Of a stretch of 64,000 bases of DNA, positions 46,001 to 55,000 are shown piece by piece. The stretch is taken from assembly GCA_023634235.1 (NCBI GenBank), contig JAMKCF010000002.1, positions 14,627,091 through 14,691,090 on the forward strand. Direction: 5' to 3'. The notes below the pieces were generated by a model, which saw only the letters and a program-made list of their open reading frames with translations, made no database searches and had not been told where the DNA came from. The stretch's first letter is position 1; every line of letters begins with the position of its first letter. Position numbers and translations under genes: made by a program. Origin of the DNA: Pisaster brevispinus (taxonomy: Eukaryota; Echinodermata; Asteroidea; Forcipulatida; Asteriidae).

Positions 46001-49000
46001 TGTTTTCATTACCACATGTCTACTTACCTCCAGGTAAGCAGACAATGTAAGGTAGACTCTTTCTCCGTACGGGGTCATTCTGTTTAGCAAGACCGAGTTA
46101 TGCAAGGATGTGTCCCACGCCGCTTCAAAGCGGAAACAGGTTCTGTTTGAGGAAACGTTATTCACATTCGGTCAAAGTGGGTTACAATGTTTGGCTGGTT
46201 ATCTTCCACGGGGTGCCAGGACTTCCTGGGTAAATTTACTACCAAATAATTTGAAACAAAAACCCACTTGCTTATCTAGTAAGGTTTGCGGTAACCCCAG
46301 GTTCATGAAACATCTCTCTATGAGCTGCAGTGGTTCTGAGAAGAACCGGTGGTGTAGCGGCTCGACGTTTCAATCATGCTCTAAACAGCTTCAGATTTTA
46401 GCTTTCTCCTGAAGACAATCACAGCATATTGATCGAAACGTTGAGTTTGTTCTACCCCACGTTTCTTTTCAGAGCCACCATAACTCAAAAGGACAAAGCA
46501 ATTACGGTAAAGTATCTTGCTCAAGGACACAAGTGCCACGACCGGGACTCGAAACCCACACTCTGCTCTTCAGGAAAACCAGTGCTTGAGTCCGGTGCTC
46601 TTAACTGCCCGGCCACGACACACCAGGTGTCTGAGCAATTGTGTAGCATTGAGTTTCCTACAAGTCTGCTACATGTAAGTAGATACTTGGAAGGGAACCA
46701 GTCCCTACCTACACATATTACACATTAGTTTGAATGGGAACCAGTCTCTGATTAGCTACCCTTGATCATGCTAAGCAGACTTGTTTATTTAAGCAGCTTT
46801 ATGAAACTACAATCCCGGCAAAAAATGCTTGGGCCATGTGACGATAAACATACCCTCCCAAGTTCCCCCACCCACTTGTTAACCCCAGCTGGAGTGCAGA
46901 CCGTGCAATGAGAGCCAACACTGGCCAGAGCCGGAGGCCCAACTAGATATTCATTGGTATAGTTCTTACCTGTCATCTCCTGGTTGCTGTATGTACATTG
47001 CGGGAAGGAGGTTGAGCGAGAGCACTGATAGTTCATGGTCTGGTTCCGTCACCTCCAGGGTGGTCCTGATGCGACCTGATCAAAAATAAAAACGGGCGTT
47101 CAGGTTGGCTGTGGTGGTATCTTTCCTTGCTTTTCACCTCTGTGGACCCTGGTTCGAATCCTGCCTCACACCAAAGCCTTGTGTGTGGATCAGGTTTTCA
47201 ATCCCTATCGATTGCTTGGGTTTTCCATATTTGGGTCTTTTCATGCAACATCTAAAACTGTGTTACATATGATTAAACATGGCCAGAGGAAATTGAGTCA
47301 AAAGAGGGCGCTACCAGAGGATTGCATGGAGCACAAACATTTCACTGCCCAATTTAAATTGGTAGGCCTCAAACTTGGCTCGCGCAAGTTTGAAACTTGT
47401 GTACAATAGTTTGAAACTTGCGCAAGAGGCTACTTCTTGCTCAACATGGAAAAAAATTCAACCAAGATTCGAGGTGAGCCATGGTTATTTGTAAGATTTG
47501 TTCACAATTTTTAGAGGTTTTTGGATGATTTTAACATCAAATTTGTTTTGATAATGGGAATAAAAGTATGTTGAATCTGATTTTAACTAGTTGTTTAAAA
47601 CACGGTGAGGCCCGTTTCTTGATAAATTTACCTCGGCTTTGCCTCAGTAAAGTTACAGAGAACCAGCAACCGATTTCACAAAAAGCTAAGATTGATCGTA
47701 ACTGCGTATCAATCTTAATTGCTAAGCAAAGTGTGACGTCACAATACAAATCACTATGGTGATACTAACAACTCATCTTAAGATGAATCTTGTGCTTTGT
47801 GAAATCGAGCCCAGGCCTCAACGTGTTGAAACAACAAGTTGAAGACCTCTTCACATCACTTTCAGTCCTTTCTGAACACATTTTGAGGACCAGGCTGACT
47901 TACCAACTACCAGCTCTCTGATATCTCTCCAGAGGAGTTCATTGGATGACTCGTGGATGACGGTGATCGCGATACGCCGCTGGATTCCCTGGTGAAGTAG
48001 ATAGACCCCACTGCATGGCAGCTCGTCACTGTGATCTACCACCGCTGGCAGATACCTTAGAACCACAAGGAAAACAAAATCAATTTTGGATTGGAAAAAA
48101 AAAAAAATTACTAGAACAGGATTTGAAAATGCGACCTCTGGATTAACATGCAGACAGACGCTGTACCAACTGAGCCCCGAACAAAGATGTTGACAAAAAA
48201 AGGAGACCACCAATATTAGAGCTAGATGGCTCAGTTGGTAGAGGGCCGGCATGTTAATGCAGAGGTAGCATGTTCAAATCCCGCTCAAGTAAATTTGGCT
48301 TTGTTCAGCCCCAAAATTAAAAAAAAAATTACCCAATTTCCCTTATGGTATGAAAATGGCTCTATAAAATTGGAGACCTTGGATCATTGGGTGGCAGCAG
48401 ACTTACTAGGTAAAGTTCCATTCCTTATATAGTTCTGATCGTGTGTACATTTCCGAGATCAATGGATTTACCTGGTTAAGTCTGCTGCCACCTACTGTTC
48501 CCAAAAAGACTACCATTATGATGTCTGGTTCTTGTACTTACTCTCCAGAGGGTGCCAGTTCACAGATCTCAAACCACACCAGTAGATCATGCCGAGAATG
48601 AAGATGGCTGGTACTCGGCGTGCTGACCAGACCCAGCTTGGGAGACGGAACTGTGCAAAAAAAAACACACCCCAAAACCTGAATAAAGTCGCTGTAAAGA
48701 CGTTTCACTTTATCCATTTACAGCTGCCTTACCCTTGTCCCAAAGCCGTGTACTAAGAAAGTTGCAACAACTTGCAATAAGAAGCCATTTTGTGTCCAAA
48801 AGTATAACCCCAACGCACTGGAAAATGCCAATTGACAAGTCTGCCCATTGGGTTGTGCTGCATGTAGACAGAAAATGGCATCCAGCAACCATGTGACTGA
48901 AGAGAACTGGTCCCTCCATGTCACAACTCTCTCAATACACAACTCTGCCTTGTCCCAGTCAAGGTGAAAGAATGATCCGACAGGGAGCGGATATCTTACC

Positions 49001-52000
49001 TGGTCTAGCAAGAGGAAGAGTGGATGGGAAGTTTCGCTTCAACGGCCGCATTCTAAATAAAAACAAACGAAGAAGAGACATTTGATCAGTTTCTAAGTCA
49101 TTTCTTGGATGCGTGTCCTCAGTGTCAACTTTAACTTTTTATCATTCTCTCAAACACCTTGTAAAAACATCAAGCAATGTAAATATTTTCTGTAAGTAAA
49201 TAATTTTATCAAAACCAAGCTTTTCGACACTATTTTTGTCCCACGGGTCAACGAAAGCACTGCAGACCCAAAAAGCACTTCAGGACTCCAATATAGCTTG
49301 TCATACATTGGCGTTAGGGTTATACCAAAATGACATCCTTGATCCCCGATGCAATTATTACTTCAATAGAACAGCTCTACATAAATTGGGTTCAAGGTGA
49401 TTGAATACTGAATTCAGTCACGAGATAGAAATCATCTCCTGGCCTCCTTATTATTTCCGGGTCAGGGGATGAGTGGGTGTTGTAAACGACAGCATTTTTT
49501 GAAGACAATGGAATCAAACCACAACTTGTCACCCTTCCATGAGAAGACATGGAGGACCTCTCAGCCTAAAGGCTTCTTAATCTTTGATAGAGATGTTGAA
49601 AACCCAGAAGACATCTGAGCATCATCAGTACACCCTTCTCCATTTCCGTCCCCACCAGAGCTGTCACTATTTGCATCTTGCGATCAGGGAGATTTTGTAC
49701 AACAATCAGGAAGATATCTAGAGTTACATCCAACATAATCGGGAGATTTTCAAATTTGTTCATTAGAACATAGAAAGATTGGTTCGTTTTCAGGGAACTT
49801 TCTGCAGAATCAGGGAGAAGTTAGTAGCTCTGCCCCACCCCCTATCTCAGCCCAGAGGGGACCATCTGAAGTTTTACCTAGTTGTTTCTTGGCTTTGGTG
49901 ATGTAGTGGGTGGGCCTGATAATGGCCAAACACCTCAAAGACAATGGGTGACGTCCGCACGTAATCCAGGAAGGCTCTAGTCACAGTAACGGATATCTGT
50001 CGTAAGATATAAATCTCAATTATTGAATGTATCTCAAAATTATGAGGGTTCCAGCAAAACATGCCACTGGTAGGTGAAAATGAAATGAAAGCATAGTCTG
50101 GAATAATCATGATTTAACCCACCTTGTACCCTTCAAATACAGACACCGTGACTCAACTATAAATGTCAGGCTATGCAGACAAAGAAGCATTCAACTTCCT
50201 TACATTTTGTCTTGACAAATTACCACCAGTGGTAAAAACTTTAAAACTAATCTTTTAAAATAACTTTAGATTGTATATTTGTATACAATGCATGTTTAGC
50301 ACCAGGACCCACACTAATCAAAAACAATACATTATCATTTAACTTGTAATTTCTCCTATTTTGTCAGAAGTCTTTGACAAGAGAGTTTATATAAAAATTT
50401 AAAAAAACAAGGAGAGTTTGAAACGAAGCTAGCATTAACAAGTACACAAGATATCTACAAACATTCTTATGCTGTAAACATAAGCGAGTAGCCATACTTA
50501 CTAATCTAGTTCTAGAACATGAACAGTCAACGACATTTGAAAGTAAAATAACAACCAGAAATATAATAGTTCCCCTTAAAATAGAATAAATATTTCCTGA
50601 TAAATAAAAAAAGCCTCGAGGGAAGGGGGGGGGGGGCTTTTATGGCTAATGGTGTCATTTTGGTTTTCATTGTTGATTGGAACCGCCTTTGTATATCTAC
50701 ATATCAACGTCAATCATCCAGAACTGATTTAAAATCTGGTTCCGTAGGAATTAAAAGAAGAAAAGTAACACCTGGGAAATGCCTCAGTTGATACTAACCG
50801 CAGAAAGTTGTAATCAAAAACTGGTACAACACATTTTTTTTATTTAAGACTGGTACAAGATTGAAAATAAAACGGCCTTTAAGAAATTTTCTGTACCACA
50901 AGACACATTTTCTTTGCATGGTAAATGTGTCGGAGACTAAAGTTGGGGATTCGCGGGAGAATAAACAAACAAACAAACACCCCAACAAACAAACAAATCG
51001 AGATGAGGTGCTCACATCAAACACCACAAATGCATGACAGAGTGGGAAAGGACAAAATAATTATTTTTAAAAATGTAAAAAATTGAATGAATGGAGGAAA
51101 ATTAACAGAAATCCTGAGGAATGGATCGTGAAATAACAATAGAAAATGAAACTATGGTAAAAAATTAAAATATCGGAACTAAAACATGGAGAGTACTTTC
51201 TCTAAAATTCAAATCATAAACTGTAACTGATGGAACTACTGTTAGAATTACAGGTACTTCACGTAAATGCGAAAGGCGTGGATTAAAATTTGTGATAATT
51301 TGAGGTTTATACTTTGCAACTTTCTCTTGATGATTGAGAAAAAGGATCAAAGTGAAGTGGTTGGTGTGAGACCATCTCCAAAACAGACCAAGTTCTAACT
51401 AAAACACGCAAAAAAAAATTCTGACGACAAAGAGAAAGCTACAACTGCCTGCCAACATGAAAGCACCCAGCTGTTTCCCCCCTAACAAAAATAAAAAACC
51501 CAAATTAAAAACCAAAAAGTAACCGACTTACATTTTGCACAAAGTAAAAACCGAGGGGCATCCCGACCCCTTGACCCTTGTTCTGAACTGGGGGCGTTAC
51601 AAAGGCCTCGCGCCCGTGAAGCAGACTGCAAGAATCAAAAACGAAAAGAACGCAACAGCGAAGAGCCGTGCAGGGCAACAACGCAATCAAAAAAATTAAT
51701 ATTTTGTTTATTAATGACGATGGCAACTGGTGAAGCAAAAGACAACAAACATGAAGGGTGTTCGAAATGAAAAAAAAAAGGAAACAAACTGAAGTGGTGG
51801 AATTATAGAGGGCGTGTCTGCTTATCTGTCAAAAGTAAGGTGTGGTTCAGGGAGGCAGAATATCTTTTGCAATTTGTTTTTAAAAAATCTCAATTGGAAA
51901 AAATCCCCAATTGGTAAAACCTCAAACTGGCAAAAGTTCCCAATTGGGATCACCAAGCCCATGGCAACAGACAGGCACACACGCCCTGTTATAACAGACA

Positions 52001-55000
52001 CGCCACAGTGGTTACATTCTCAGTTGGGACAACCCACTTACATTCTGGACATGGTAAAAGCCGAGGGGTGGGCCCTTGCCCGTATTCTTCAAAGGTTCCG
52101 TAGAGAATGCCTCATCGTGGCGGTGGTGGAAGCTATTCAAGGGGAGCAGAGTTATGCAACAACGGTACCAAGGAATGTCTGGTTTAGTACGGTACCGAAT
52201 TCTTCTTTCAAATTCTTTCTAATTCTTAGCTTTAACTTCTTAGTCTTTTACTGTTTTTTTGTTCCATCCAATTATGCATCGAAGAAAATTATAACTAGAA
52301 CCTGTACTAGTTTCATTTGCACAAGATTGTGTTTACTCTCAACCCTCCTACTCTTGGATTCATTATCCAGCGAGTTCCCCAACCCTTCGGAACCGATCAA
52401 CTGCACCGGCTGTGTTCGGTGGCATCATTGTGCACAGAGCTAAACCAAGTTCCTGAGCGTACTGGACCACGTGATAAAACTTTGCAGACTTGGCATCTAT
52501 CACTCAAAACCACAATGGATGATATTGAAAGGTCACACAGTAGGAGGGTTAATGTACAAGTTGTTTCTTCACACCAAGTAGATTTTTTTCCCCGCTTCAT
52601 ATTGTCATGAACAAACATTGAGATGTAATGAGGATCAGGTAACTAGAGACATGGTACCGCATCAAGATGGTAGCCTAGACTTGGAGAGGTAGTGTTTCAA
52701 ATTATTTTGGTTTGAAAACCTAGCGTGTCGAAATTGCAAATTTGCAAAACTTTTTAAAGTAAGTTACTGATAGAACGAGGTGACTTCACTCATAATAGGG
52801 TCTCTGAGGCTGTATCCGAATTGGCGGCTATGGCTACGGCTACGGCTACGGCTACGGCTACGACTGTTGCTAAGGGTGTCCTATACTTCAATGCATGATG
52901 ACCTGGCGATCCAGCTGTAGCCGTAGCTGTGGCCACCAATCTGGACACGGCCTCAAAAGATGCTGAAACAGCACAAGTTATGTCCCCTGGGCCTGACTTT
53001 CACAAGATACCAAGTTCATCTTAAGATGAGTTGTCAATATCTCCACAGCGATTCGTATTGTGACATCTCACTTGGCAATTAAGATTGATACTAGTCTTAA
53101 GATCAGTCTTGGCTCCTTGTGAAATCGGACCCAGCTGGCCCGACATTTAATCCCCAGGGTTAAACAGCCCAATGTCATAGAGCTGCTTAAGCACAAACAA
53201 ATTGCTAAGGACAACAAAAACCTGCTTACCAGAAAAAGGTTAACAGCTAAAATACCATTTCACATGTGCCATCTGTGACCGGTATCCTGCTTGTTGTTGC
53301 TTAGCAGAAATGTATAAGCAATATCTTCTGGTTAAGCAGCTCTATGAAATTTGGCAAAATTTACAAAGCAATCAGTCCTGGAATTACACGGAGGCCATGG
53401 CCTCTGTTGCCCTGGTCTTGGCCTTGGTGCCCCTTCAAAAGTTTCTCAAAGACTTTCCAATGGATGTGCCTTTTTAAAAATGAGAATGGCCTTGCCCTCT
53501 CAAAGATAAAAATCCAGGCCTGAGCAAGGGTCTCACCTTATTGTTGTGATTCAACTGAACAAAATCATTAAAATTGTTAGTTAACATCTTTTTTTCCCAA
53601 TGTTAATGCCAAATAGCGCCCTCTTGTGAGCAAGCGAAAAAACCCTACTCTAAGTTCAATTATCCCCCTCTCCGAAATTGTGAAGAGTTTCCAACTCAGA
53701 AGGGTGACAACAATTCATAAAACTGATGAATTCGTGACTCACTTGAATTGGCAGAAAATATCCGAGTACTCGGTCGATATCCCCGAAGCCTGTAGGACGG
53801 TGACTCGGAAGGTGAACTTTGACCCGAGTTTCAGTAACTCGTTCTCAGGGGCGTCCACCGTTGAGATGGAGGTCATACTCTCGGTTGTGCTCATGGCCTC
53901 TACGTCTTGCTTCTCAATAATATCTACATGAAGCAATGTTAGGGAAATCACAAGATATCGAATATTAACACAATTGCTTTGGTCTCGATCGATGGTATGG
54001 TAAGTTCAAAGATGGAGTCATTGTTTAGTTTTAGTCAACATAATGCTGATTTATACGCAAGACTATCAAGAAAGATACAATAAAAGTCACCTGTGAAAGT
54101 TTCAGTTTAATTCAGTAACTACAGAGAAAACGACAAAAAACTTTGCAGTATTTTCATCAAGACTGTATGAATCCATCCATGTTTAACAGTGGGTACCAGC
54201 CACATCTCTGGCCGTATTGAGGGCACCATTCAAATGGACACCAAGGAAATTTCCAAAAGTCACCTGCAGGCGATTTTTGGAGATTCAAATCTTTGAACCG
54301 TTCAATATCGTCCATTGTGGTTTTAAACGATAGATAACCTATGTAAGCCTGTAATTATATCAATTTGGTGAATGCATCTACACAGTACACAATCAACCCT
54401 CCTACTGTCTGACCATTCAATATCGTCCACAGTGGTTTTGAATGATAGACAAACTATCCCAGCCTGAAATTTGATATCATGTGGTGAATGCATCCACACA
54501 GTACACAAATGATCACAGTTCAGTTCTATGCACAGTTGTGCCACCAAACACAACCCATGCACTTGCATGATTCTAAAAAAGGTTGGTCAACTTCGCTGGA
54601 AAATGTTACCCATGGTAGAAAGGGTTAATGAACTATTTCTCTCACCGAGATCGGAGTTTTCTCTCTGCCCCTCTACGATCCTCACTTCATCCTCCGAGAC
54701 TGCTGATTGGCTAAGATTGGTCGGACTCCGCTTGAACTGGGACAACAACAACAAAAAGGACAATGGGTCAATCCAAGTGGGAGGAAAGGTGCGAACTTTG
54801 CTGGTATAGTTGGATGTGCAGTCCAATACGAACTCCCATGGTCTGCTGTTTCATTGATTCTGATGCTTTTGACAAGCAAGAGACTTTATAAATACCTTTT
54901 AAAAAACTTTCAGAGCTTTTATATCAGGTAATAAACCACAAGGAAAACTGACTGGGTAACTTTTCAAATAAGTATGGGTTGAACAAAGCCAGTGACAAAA

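Noticed and set aside
45653..46165. 170-codon ORF on the minus strand as a separate gene
   Set aside because: Only its first part (46142-46028) is coding, as a KIF1 exon; the rest is read-through into the intron and the GGCCATGGCC repeat.
51814..52443. 209-codon ORF on the plus strand
   Set aside because: It reads through CCAATTGG-rich repeats and the inverted 5380-type repeat; no recognisable fold, and antisense to a KIF1 intron.
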